Positions 33,200 to 40,464 of a stretch of DNA of 64,000 bases are shown in pieces (position 1 is the first letter of the stretch; every line of letters begins with the position of its first letter). Made by a program: the position numbers and the translations under genes. The notes below the pieces were generated by a model that was not told where the DNA came from, did not search any database, and worked only from the letters and a program-made list of their open reading frames with translations. Where the stretch lies: NCBI GenBank assembly GCA_023701435.1, contig JAMPXB010000006.1, forward strand, positions 1-64,000, given 5' to 3'. The DNA comes from Bacteriovoracaceae bacterium. Lineage in GTDB: Bacteria > Bdellovibrionota > Bacteriovoracia > Bacteriovoracales > Bacteriovoracaceae.

Positions 33200-33447
33200 T
33201 TTTTACCTCGACAAATGTCTGAGAGATGGAGTTCTTTTTTACGAGGAACCAATAGGCCTATGAAATCGAAATTCTTTTTCATTATTTTCATCAGTCCGAT
33301 CATCATGACACTTAAGGCAATCGTAATAAGAGGATTCAGTCCTAGAATCATGGCCATATAAAGAATAACCATGAGACCCGCGATATCAGAGAATTGAAGT
33401 CCATGAAAGGAGGGATTGGTTTTGAGAAACTGAGGAAACTTTTTCAT
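33196..33447 (-). CDS. virB3: VirB3/TraL-like membrane protein
   Basis: An 83-aa protein with two adjacent membrane helices (residues 20-60: SDIAGLMVILYMAMILGLNPLITIALSVMMIGLMKIM) in a hairpin, and charged ends. Size, topology and place before VirB4 match VirB3/TraL, which associates with VirB4 and the pilin. It overlaps both neighbours by 4 nt. Confidence 0.65.
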   Translation of the reverse strand: MKKFPQFLKTNPSFHGLQFSDIAGLMVILYMAMILGLNPLITIALSVMMIGLMKIMKKNFDFIGLLVPRKKELHLSDICRGKK

Positions 33448-33710
33448 TGCGCAATTCCTTTGACGAATGAAATAATTGTTGGAGAAAGCATCAGAACTAA
33501 GACCCCCATTAAAGCTTGGGTCATCTTTGCACTAGCATCCTGACGGCCTAGCATGAAATAAATAGCGGCAAGCGTAAGGCCAAAGAGAGCGATTCCAAGC
33601 CCAATACGATTTGTCTCTTGGGCAAGCTTATCTGCTGTAGCTTTAAGGCTTCGTGCCCAAAGTGTGTCCGAGTAAAGAAGTGGAATTAACGATATTAAAA
33701 AATTCATCAT
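33444..33710 (-). CDS. virB2: VirB2/TrbC-like pilin
   Basis: An 88-aa protein with a signal-like N-terminus followed by two hydrophobic helices (GLGIALFGLTLAAIYFML and ALMGVLVLMLSPTIISFV) separated by a short polar turn, the standard VirB2/TrbC pilin form. The ATG one codon downstream of the first Met is an alternative start. It is the pilus-subunit candidate, at the start of the core T4SS cluster and after the large lipoprotein gene. Confidence 0.6.
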   Translation of the reverse strand: MMNFLISLIPLLYSDTLWARSLKATADKLAQETNRIGLGIALFGLTLAAIYFMLGRQDASAKMTQALMGVLVLMLSPTIISFVKGIAQ

Positions 33711-33716
33711 CTCTCC

Positions 33717-35615
33717 TTAGTTGTGATAGTTGTTTACACTGCTGCTAACATCAATGGTGAAAGGTTGTTTATAGGTTCTGTCTTTCCCAATTCCTAAAAC
33801 ATCCCATCTAAAAAGGTGTCTCCATTTGTTAAAATCAATAGAGCCTTCATAGACAGGGATTTTTTGGTGGTAAGAAGCATTTCCTACTAGTTGAAAACAA
33901 CCATAACTTTGTCGACCTGAATAACTAATCAGGTTCACCCCATCAAAAGTTGTCGCAGTTAAAGTTGTCAGCTTAAGAGAAACGACGTTCTCATCTGCTT
34001 CGAAGATTTCTTTAATCTTGGAGATGTCATTAATACGGAAGTGTGCATTTTTATCGGCCCAGTAGATTTCGACCTTTTTCTCTTCAACTAAAGTCTTAAG
34101 ATTAAACTCTTCCTCATTGATAATGATCGAAAGCTGACTCAGTTCTTCTGAAAGGTCTTTTTTGAACTCAAATCCAGAATCTCTTTTTTGAAACTTATTG
34201 AACTTTAAATGACACGTATAATGCCAGGTGGAGCAGTTTTTTCCACAAGACCCACCACTACTAAATGGACGGTCTTCGTTTTGAATAACTTCTTCACCCA
34301 TGCGCTTACCAGATGCTAACTGAAAATCCACAACGGAGTTAGGAGAGACATTTCCCAATGGATAAATTTCATATTCGTCATTTCCAGAAATACTAAAGCG
34401 AGTTGCGTTGATCTTCTCCGAGGTTTGCTCAGAAAGCTCTCTCCCAGTCATATATGAAAGAATGATCGCCTCTCCTGCCTTATACTCATGGTCTAAATAA
34501 GTACGAGTCAGTCGGTCTGTGAAAACAAACCATTTGCCCTTTTTGTCTTCTCCTCGAACTTCTTTTAGATGGGTGTAGTCAGAAAGATTGTTTTCAAACT
34601 GGCCAACTTTCTTAAGCACATCTTCTTCAATCTTAAATTGCTTGGGATAGATACTTTCTAAGAGATCAGCAAAACGATTTTTATTTTCAAACGGAGCGAC
34701 AAACAAGGCCCTTGTCTCAAGCGGAGTATTCACGACCATTTGAATAGTCTTGTTTTTCACTGACTGCATAAGCTCAGAGTACTTGCTTCCTATTTCTGGA
34801 ATTTCAAAGTCTTTCACTTCAGAAATGATGAACTCACCACGTTTTAGATAATTCTGTGACACCAGATCGGCGGGGACATTTTCCAGCGTAACCGAGAATG
34901 TTTCGTTCACGTCACGGTTAAAATGGCGATCTACCACTTTTGTGGCCAGAAGTTCGTATGATTCCGACTCGTAGTTATAGTAGTAAAAATTCAATTCCAA
35001 ATTTTTGACAGAACTGTAAACTGACGAAGAAAGGAGTCTTACTGAGTTTTCGAGTTCCACAGTGACAGTATCAATGACTACTCCATCATTATCAAAATAC
35101 TTACTTATCAGAAGATTATTCTTACCAGTGAAGCGAGTATCAATATCTGGATATGTCACCCGAGTAAGATCACTTTCTTTAATTTCTCCCCAGCTATGAG
35201 AAGAAAATTTTCCAATTCGAGCAGCCTCACTAAAGGCCTTATTTCGGACAAGAATTTCTCCCACTCGATACTTAAAATCTGGATCATTACGTCCAACTCG
35301 TGTATCAATTTTAAAATCCCATGCGGATTCTGGATGATCTACTCCATCAGGAGTGCGAACGTGCCAATTCACCTTAATTGAATAGTTTTGTAGGAAGCGA
35401 ACCTTAAGTTCTGGGATATCGGCCAAAAATGGATTAAGACCCCATTCTTTTTCATCAAGATCGTTAATCTTATCTCCATCGGTATCCATCCTCGCCAAAT
35501 CCTCTGACCTAATCTCTTCGTACTGAGAGACTGCTTTCCCCTTTTTCTTTTCATCAGGAGCCTTGAATGAGCAGGCCGAAGAAATGGCCAAAATAACTAA
35601 CATTAAATAATTCAT
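33717..35615 (-). CDS. Large lipoprotein with calcium-binding-like repeat
   Basis: A 632-aa lipoprotein (lipobox ISSACS, Cys near 15). Near residue 45 it has MDTDGDKINDLDEKEWGLNPF, a thrombospondin type-3-like Asp-rich loop likely to bind calcium. The rest is beta-rich with a Cys pair (GGSCGKNCSTWHYTCHL) around residue 430. I choose the ATG at 35615, which has GGAG upstream, over a longer TTG frame. It starts the T4SS cluster and may form a surface adhesin or pore-related component for mating. It overlaps the small zinc-ribbon gene by 62 nt. Confidence 0.65.
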   Translation of the reverse strand: MNYLMLVILAISSACSFKAPDEKKKGKAVSQYEEIRSEDLARMDTDGDKINDLDEKEWGLNPFLADIPELKVRFLQNYSIKVNWHVRTPDGVDHPESAWDFKIDTRVGRNDPDFKYRVGEILVRNKAFSEAARIGKFSSHSWGEIKESDLTRVTYPDIDTRFTGKNNLLISKYFDNDGVVIDTVTVELENSVRLLSSSVYSSVKNLELNFYYYNYESESYELLATKVVDRHFNRDVNETFSVTLENVPADLVSQNYLKRGEFIISEVKDFEIPEIGSKYSELMQSVKNKTIQMVVNTPLETRALFVAPFENKNRFADLLESIYPKQFKIEEDVLKKVGQFENNLSDYTHLKEVRGEDKKGKWFVFTDRLTRTYLDHEYKAGEAIILSYMTGRELSEQTSEKINATRFSISGNDEYEIYPLGNVSPNSVVDFQLASGKRMGEEVIQNEDRPFSSGGSCGKNCSTWHYTCHLKFNKFQKRDSGFEFKKDLSEELSQLSIIINEEEFNLKTLVEEKKVEIYWADKNAHFRINDISKIKEIFEADENVVSLKLTTLTATTFDGVNLISYSGRQSYGCFQLVGNASYHQKIPVYEGSIDFNKWRHLFRWDVLGIGKDRTYKQPFTIDVSSSVNNYHN

Positions 35616-35790
35616 TAAAAACTCCAAAATATTTTTTACAAGGATATGAACGACTAATAACTTGAGCCTCCCCTAGAGTTTCATCATGAACAAAAAAACA
35701 ATTCACACAGTGTGAATATGTTTCTAGATGCTCATAGCTTCGATGATTGCATCGTGGACAGTGGTAAAAACGTAAATTTCTTTTTCTCAT
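35554..35790 (-). CDS. Zinc-ribbon protein, 78 aa
   Basis: The ATG at 35790 (GGAGGAG upstream) gives a 78-aa protein with CPRCNHRSYEHLETYSHCVNC in residues 11-31: a C-x2-C and another C-x2-C pair 14 residues later, a zinc ribbon. The C-terminal 35 residues are read out of frame over the start of the lipoprotein gene. It is the first gene of the element's transfer operon and could regulate it, but no evidence exists beyond the position. Confidence 0.55.
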   Translation of the reverse strand: MRKRNLRFYHCPRCNHRSYEHLETYSHCVNCFFVHDETLGEAQVISRSYPCKKYFGVFNELFNVSYFGHFFGLLIQGS

Positions 35791-35962
35791 TACTCCTCCT
35801 TTACTGGGTTTTGATAACCTCTCTAGGAGCAACACCAATGCCAATATCGGCCAACGTTTCAGAAATGAATTATTACGATAAGATAAGAGAAATCAGTATT
35901 AGAGATAGGTGGAGCAAAAATAGTAGTGCTACGTTATAAATAGTAGCGAACTGAAAATTTAA

Positions 35963-36052
35963 ATGTTACCAGGATGGTTCAAAGATTATAACGAAGAAGC
36001 ACCTCATTCTGAGCTTGGAATGATGAGCACAGTAGAGTATAAAAAATATTAA
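35963..36052 (+). pseudogene. Transposase 3' fragment
   Basis: A 29-codon frame: PGWFKDYNEEAPHSELGMMS then TVEYKKY-stop. W..DYN...PHS.LG is the C-terminal signature of IS3/IS2-type integrase transposases. The fragment has no upstream core and is a decayed IS relic. It lies 170 bp right of the last ICE gene. Upstream, AAATAGTAGCGA at 35938 also occurs at 54933. The rest of 35791-36155 shows no gene. Confidence 0.6.
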
Positions 36053-36155
36053 CAAAAGTACTAGCCAATTGGTGGCAAAAGCAATCTTCTACACATTAAG
36101 CCACTCTTTCCTTTTATGATCATAAAATATTCAATGAAACCACACCAAGCTTCTA

Positions 36156-37979
36156 TTATTTCTTCTTAGCGGCAAGAGCCTTTTTCAAAGTATCTAAATT
36201 CTTTTTGCTCTCAAAAATATCATTTTCTATTTTAGACTTTGGCTTTATGGACTCTAGTTTATGGAGTGTGAGCTTATAAAATCTATCGTCAGTAAAGAAA
36301 GCGAGTGTCTCACAATAGTAATATGAATAGATTGAGTTTTTACTGCACTCTTTCCAATAGTACTCATTGAATTTATCTATGTATTCAGGAAAAAGAACAG
36401 AGCAAGATGAAACATAGTTTTCTTTACAATACCTTCTGAAAGACTCTTCTTTCCTCTTCCACGCACTTGCATTCTTCTGGTCCGACATGATCTCCGAGAG
36501 TAAGACCATAAATACCTTCAAGTCACAGGCTTCATCTTGATATGGCCGTCCAGCAATACAAAAATCCTTAATGTCCTTTGAGGTCTTAGATACTTCCTTA
36601 GCCAAATGTACTTTAGATACGAAACACCCATAAGACTCAGGAAGAACGCTACATAAAAGATCTGCATTACTGCTTTGAAGCTTCTCATCGTTTGCATTTG
36701 ATCTAATAATTAATAATTGGCACGTATCCCAGATACCTAAATTGCAATATTCTTCATATCGCTTTTTGTTTTTTCCTAGGGTTTTGAAAATTGTTTCAAA
36801 CTGGCCTTTTGCTTGAAGGATATCATGTGCGATTTCAGAGTATGGAGACCCATCAAATTTAATTACTTCTATATGATTTTTTAATTTTTCATAGAATCTT
36901 TGCTCATTAGTTCGTAAAAACTGAATCACGCAACTGTAGAACATACCATCGCAGGCTTTTTCATCATTTGCATTTGCTGAATCAGTTTGCCCTATCATGT
37001 CATATACTCTCGCCTTCCAAAAGTTAGTCGCACCAGAGGAGTCTTCCCTTGCAAGTTCATTTAGTTTTTTTGAGTATGTACTTAAATTTGGCAGTCTCTC
37101 TAACAATGCAATCATTGCACCTTCAGCACACGATATGGCTGACCCTGATTCGCATAAGGCGCTATGTATCACTTCTCTCTTTTTAAGATCATTTTCTAAT
37201 TGTGCATAAAAGTAGCCAGGTAGATGCTTGTCCTTGGCCTTTGTTACAATTTTTTGGAGTAATTTATCTTTTTTAACTTTATCAATAAAGCTATTGAAGT
37301 TATTTTTTTGCATTTTCGATTTCACAGCAATCACACAAAAAGAGACATCACTGCTCAGGCAGCGCTGACTCGTGCCTTCAAATGCTTGCTCATACTCGCC
37401 ATTCTTAAATAGCTGATTGTAATAAAAATAACAACTAGCCTGATTTGATTTGTCACAAAGAGACTTGTAAATTTTAATTGCGAGCAAATTATTCTCGCTT
37501 ACTATGCTATTAGCATAATTCAATTTTTCCTTGTCGCCCAAGCCACTTATTTCTTTTAAATTCTTTAATTGTAGATAATCTTCTAGTTGATCCTGAAGCT
37601 GCTTGTTTATTTTGGACTCTTTCCTTTGTGCAAGTTTGCATTCGGAATCTCTTACTGAAACACGGACAAAGCTTTCTACTGTATCTCCATTTTTCTGATC
37701 GCACCTTTCATGAAATTTCGCATCAATAGGGATCCCCTGACACTCTTGAACTAATCTTTGCAGGGCTAAGTTTTCAGCATAGCCATATGACTCTTCTACT
37801 GTCGTCCCCGTTCCTTTGCCAGGAAACCAGATCCATCCACCGCCTTGGGTCCTCGAATCCTCTACGGCCCATTCCAACTTTTCACATTTATTATCAGAGA
37901 AAAAAAATGAGTGTGAGCTTTTGCTAAAAAGCAAGAATGGGATGATAAAAAATATCTTTAACAACATATTGTTTTCCAT
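36156..37979 (-). CDS. Secreted Sel1/TPR-like Cys-rich protein, 607 aa
   Basis: A 607-aa protein with a signal peptide (residues 4-25). Its body contains helix pairs with regularly spaced Cys (SNQASCYFYYNQLFKNGEYEQAFEG, DVSFCVIAV, GMFYSCVIQFL), as in Sel1-like or Hcp-type Cys-rich repeat proteins where each repeat is held by a disulfide. Such proteins act as periplasmic or surface scaffolds. It follows the 231-aa membrane/Sel1 protein by 22 nt on the same strand, so they are probably made together. No catalytic motif. Confidence 0.6.
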   Translation of the reverse strand: MENNMLLKIFFIIPFLLFSKSSHSFFFSDNKCEKLEWAVEDSRTQGGGWIWFPGKGTGTTVEESYGYAENLALQRLVQECQGIPIDAKFHERCDQKNGDTVESFVRVSVRDSECKLAQRKESKINKQLQDQLEDYLQLKNLKEISGLGDKEKLNYANSIVSENNLLAIKIYKSLCDKSNQASCYFYYNQLFKNGEYEQAFEGTSQRCLSSDVSFCVIAVKSKMQKNNFNSFIDKVKKDKLLQKIVTKAKDKHLPGYFYAQLENDLKKREVIHSALCESGSAISCAEGAMIALLERLPNLSTYSKKLNELAREDSSGATNFWKARVYDMIGQTDSANANDEKACDGMFYSCVIQFLRTNEQRFYEKLKNHIEVIKFDGSPYSEIAHDILQAKGQFETIFKTLGKNKKRYEEYCNLGIWDTCQLLIIRSNANDEKLQSSNADLLCSVLPESYGCFVSKVHLAKEVSKTSKDIKDFCIAGRPYQDEACDLKVFMVLLSEIMSDQKNASAWKRKEESFRRYCKENYVSSCSVLFPEYIDKFNEYYWKECSKNSIYSYYYCETLAFFTDDRFYKLTLHKLESIKPKSKIENDIFESKKNLDTLKKALAAKKK

Positions 37980-38001
37980 TGTTCAAATTAACTTTCTTTA
38001 C

Positions 38002-38697
38002 TCAATTACAAGCTTCTATTTTTCCGAGACTGCAAGATTTTTTAAGATATTTTTCTGAAGCATCTATATTGCCTTCTTCTTTAAGCCAAAATCCAGCTGC
38101 GAGACATGCGTCCGCTGAATCTAATTTACATCCTTTGGCCCAATACTTTATCGCCTTATCATACATCTCCGCATCAGCTAGGTTAATTCCTGCGGACAAA
38201 CATGCTTCACCTACATTCTTTCTACAAAGATCAAGATAAACTCCCATTGCTTCCGAACTTTCCCCGCTTTTTTCGATTTTTTTTGCTTCTTCTAGCTTGC
38301 TTTCATAGAAGACATTTTCAACTAACATAATTCCAATTATTGATGCCAGAATAAATAAAATTACAATAAACAGATTTACCAATTTTGATATCTTGTTAGG
38401 ACAAGCTTTCGAATTCCATCGGACAAGATAGTCATCCCATTTAAATGCAGCTATTAAATAGAATAATGCATTGATAGCTTGAATAAGACCAATTCCTACA
38501 TTCTCGCTCGAAGGCTGAATTACAAAATCAACAATGAGTGCCGATACTATTGTAGTGGACAAACCAAATACCAACCCTTCTTTTAAAAACCCTTTGTACC
38601 CCATATAAAATGGGCCAAAAAAAAACATTGCCCACAAGCTGTACTCTTTACTCTTTGTCAACCCAGATTCATTAATAGTTTGTTTTTCCATATTCAT
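38002..38697 (-). CDS. Membrane protein with Sel1-like tail
   Basis: A 231-aa protein with about four membrane helices (residues 22-130) and a soluble tail with three Cys-bearing repeats (GEACLSAGINLADAEMYDKAIKYW, DSADACLAAGFWL, KIEACN) of Sel1/Hcp type. The tail matches the repeat type of the 607-aa protein next to it. The N-terminal part (LWAMFFFGPFYMGYKGFLKEGLVFG) resembles small DUF2628-like membrane proteins. The pair may form a membrane-tethered envelope complex. Confidence 0.6.
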   Translation of the reverse strand: MNMEKQTINESGLTKSKEYSLWAMFFFGPFYMGYKGFLKEGLVFGLSTTIVSALIVDFVIQPSSENVGIGLIQAINALFYLIAAFKWDDYLVRWNSKACPNKISKLVNLFIVILFILASIIGIMLVENVFYESKLEEAKKIEKSGESSEAMGVYLDLCRKNVGEACLSAGINLADAEMYDKAIKYWAKGCKLDSADACLAAGFWLKEEGNIDASEKYLKKSCSLGKIEACN

Positions 38698-38902
38698 CGT
38701 TGGACCTTCTATGTAAGAAAACTTATCGGATTTTCTTAAAAAGAAGATTAACAGTTCCCCCTTTAGGCTATCTTAAGAAGCGAAGGAACAATTACTGTTT
38801 ATCGAAACGCAGTTAATCCATAATATTGCTTTGAATCATCAATATTTATCTACCAAGCACCGACATGAGTAGTAACCAAATAAGTAACAAGGGGCTATCA
38901 AG

Positions 38903-39136
38903 ATGAATAAGTTCATTTCAGTTTTCACCGTACTCGTATTTCTTTCAGTGACAGCATCAGCTTTCGCAAGCGATTTTTGCGAAGGATTTAAGGAAGGGTA
39001 CAAAGAAGGCGTTTGTGATGGGAAATTTTCATGCCTCCCACCATTGCCTCCACTTTGTCCACTCCCTGCAATTGGAGAAAAGACATATCAAGACGGCTAT
39101 AACAGGGGCTTTAAAGAGGGTTTGAAAAAAAAGTAG
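38903..39136 (+). CDS. Small secreted GFKEG-repeat protein, 77 aa
   Basis: A 77-aa protein with a classical signal peptide (cleavage near AFAS, residue 22). The mature 54 residues hold CEGFKEGYKEGVCDGKFSC, a Pro-rich PPLPPLCPLP segment, and DGYNRGFKEGLKKK, so Gly-x-x-x-Gly Phe/Tyr-Lys-Glu-Gly repeats flank a disulfide-prone Pro linker. Four Cys residues suggest an oxidised periplasmic or exported peptide. GGGG precedes the start weakly, and a strong terminator follows. No family known to me. Confidence 0.6.
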   Translation: MNKFISVFTVLVFLSVTASAFASDFCEGFKEGYKEGVCDGKFSCLPPLPPLCPLPAIGEKTYQDGYNRGFKEGLKKK

Positions 39137-39151
39137 AGAACTGTATTGACC

Positions 39152-39188
39152 TGTGACCATCATTTAAGGTGGTCACATTTTCTTTTTT
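39152..39188 (+). terminator. Rho-independent terminator
   Basis: TGTGACCA and TGGTCACA form an 8-bp perfect stem (39152-39177) followed by TTTTCTTTTTT, 16 nt after the small secreted gene's stop. The U-tract is on the plus strand. Confidence 0.8.
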
Positions 39189-39209
39189 GAACTAAGCTTA
39201 TTGAGAACC

Positions 39210-39356
39210 CTATTTCGAATTACCATCATCCTCTTTTTTCTTACGCCCGAACAATACAATCTTTAAAGGATCATATTTCGTACCCCTGAGCATGAGCCCA
39301 ATTACTATCCCAAGTGGGATTGCTATTTTTTTAATCATAGGTAGATAATCTTCCAT
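39210..39356 (-). CDS. Small membrane protein, 48 aa
   Basis: A short ORF from ATG at 39356, with AAGGGG-AAAAGG directly upstream. It reads MEDYLPMIKKIAIPLGIVIG, then LMLRGTKYDPLKIVLFGRKK and KEDDGNSK, with one membrane helix near residues 8-24 and a basic tail. It lies on the minus strand in the gap between two plus-strand genes. The ribosome site and helix-plus-basic-tail pattern make it a credible small protein of unknown role. Confidence 0.5.
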   Translation of the reverse strand: MEDYLPMIKKIAIPLGIVIGLMLRGTKYDPLKIVLFGRKKKEDDGNSK

Positions 39357-39426
39357 CCTTTTCCCCTTTACATTTTTCTATCCTAACTATCGGATTATCT
39401 AAATGATACCTGAGAGATTCCCAAGA

Positions 39427-39441
39427 TGACAATTTTTGTCA
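39427..39441. promoter_or_regulatory. TGACA-N5-TGTCA box 1
   Basis: TGACA-ATTTT-TGTCA, a perfect 5-bp inverted repeat, lies 130 nt upstream of the wHTH/FHA-kinase operon. The same layout occurs at 44301 and 47646. The next 130 nt up to 39571 are AT-rich with no gene. Confidence 0.5.
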
Positions 39442-39570
39442 GGTGAATCACTTAGTCTCAAACGCAAGAAGAAACTCTGAAAGTCTTCGTCAGACTGTAT
39501 GGTTTGTTCTGACTATTAAGAAATCAGAATAATGTTAAAATATTTATAATTACTGTATGAAGGTTCATTT

Positions 39571-40458
39571 ATGACAGAAAAAAGAAAATTCCCTAAGTCT
39601 CATAGAATCCAAGTTCTTATGGATGTTTTGAGTCGATGGGGCCGTTTAGATAAAAACCAAATAGCCGAGCATGTTGGTTCGGTTTTGGACGAGAATTTTG
39701 AAAGTGAGTCTTTCCAGAGAGCAATCTATCGTGACTTAGAAGACCTGGTTAAAAACAATAGAATTCAAGTAGAATATTTTTCTCGTGATGGTGGAGTGAT
39801 TGAGGACTATGACCCTGAAGTTCACAGGAATGTTTTTTGTCAGTGGTATATCCCTGGAACTGAGAGCCAGATCACCGGCAGTGGACATCTGAAAAATCAC
39901 AACGGTCTATTTCAGGCACCAAAATTATTGAAAAATGATTTCTCCATTTTGAGTGGAAACTCACAAGCGGACCCAAGACACAGACACCTCTACTTTCAAA
40001 TTGGATCAGCATTCCTTTGTATAAAGGCAAGCTTTCAGGCACTTCCATTTAGTCTTATTGTGAGCAGAATACATGGGGCCATTGAACAAAAAGAGATGGA
40101 TGAGATAAAGAAACTATTTGGTGCACGGGCCTCCATATTAAAAGTTCCATTTCCTCGGTTATCTTCATTTAAAAATGGAATTAGACCAGGGCATTTCCTT
40201 ATTGAGTTTCTTGATGAATCATCACTAACCATCACAGATTTCCATTCATCAAATGGGACATCAGTTTACAAGCTTAAAATTTCAGAAGCAGATAAGATCA
40301 GAAGTAGTGGTGCTATTATGAACGATTATACTCTCACAAGCACTTGGGAAGACGTCGATCTTAGTTTTGTAAAACCTATTAAAATAATTGAAAAAACTAC
40401 AATTGAGTTACCTCTTCTGTTAGATGCTGGGGATGAATTTAAAATTTTGGTCGTTTGA
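39571..40458 (+). CDS. wHTH/FHA-like protein, kinase partner
   Basis: A 295-aa protein. Residues 10-60 form a winged-helix-like region (LMDVLSRWGRLDKNQIAEHVG). The middle contains FPRLSSFKNGIRPGHFLIEFLDESSLTITDFHSSNGTSVYKLKI, which matches the end of a forkhead-associated fold (the final SxNGTxVN-like strand) and so may bind phosphothreonine. The gene precedes a transmembrane Hanks kinase by 6 nt, so the protein is a likely kinase substrate or effector. GAAGG precedes the ATG. Which residues it would bind is not known. Confidence 0.55.
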   Translation: MTEKRKFPKSHRIQVLMDVLSRWGRLDKNQIAEHVGSVLDENFESESFQRAIYRDLEDLVKNNRIQVEYFSRDGGVIEDYDPEVHRNVFCQWYIPGTESQITGSGHLKNHNGLFQAPKLLKNDFSILSGNSQADPRHRHLYFQIGSAFLCIKASFQALPFSLIVSRIHGAIEQKEMDEIKKLFGARASILKVPFPRLSSFKNGIRPGHFLIEFLDESSLTITDFHSSNGTSVYKLKISEADKIRSSGAIMNDYTLTSTWEDVDLSFVKPIKIIEKTTIELPLLLDAGDEFKILVV

Positions 40459-40464
40459 AGGAGC

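Larger units (their letters stand above)
22802..35790 (-). mobile_element. Integrative and conjugative element
   Basis: Seventeen same-strand genes in order from the left: integrase, excisionase-like protein, SSB, AT-hook-like protein, oriT-like region, MOBC-type relaxase, VirD4, and T4SS genes with a terminal zinc-ribbon protein. Integration, processing and mating-pair functions are therefore all represented, which is the definition of an ICE. The right boundary is placed after the last T4SS gene because a transposase fragment and unrelated genes follow. No att direct repeat could be identified by eye. Confidence 0.75.
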
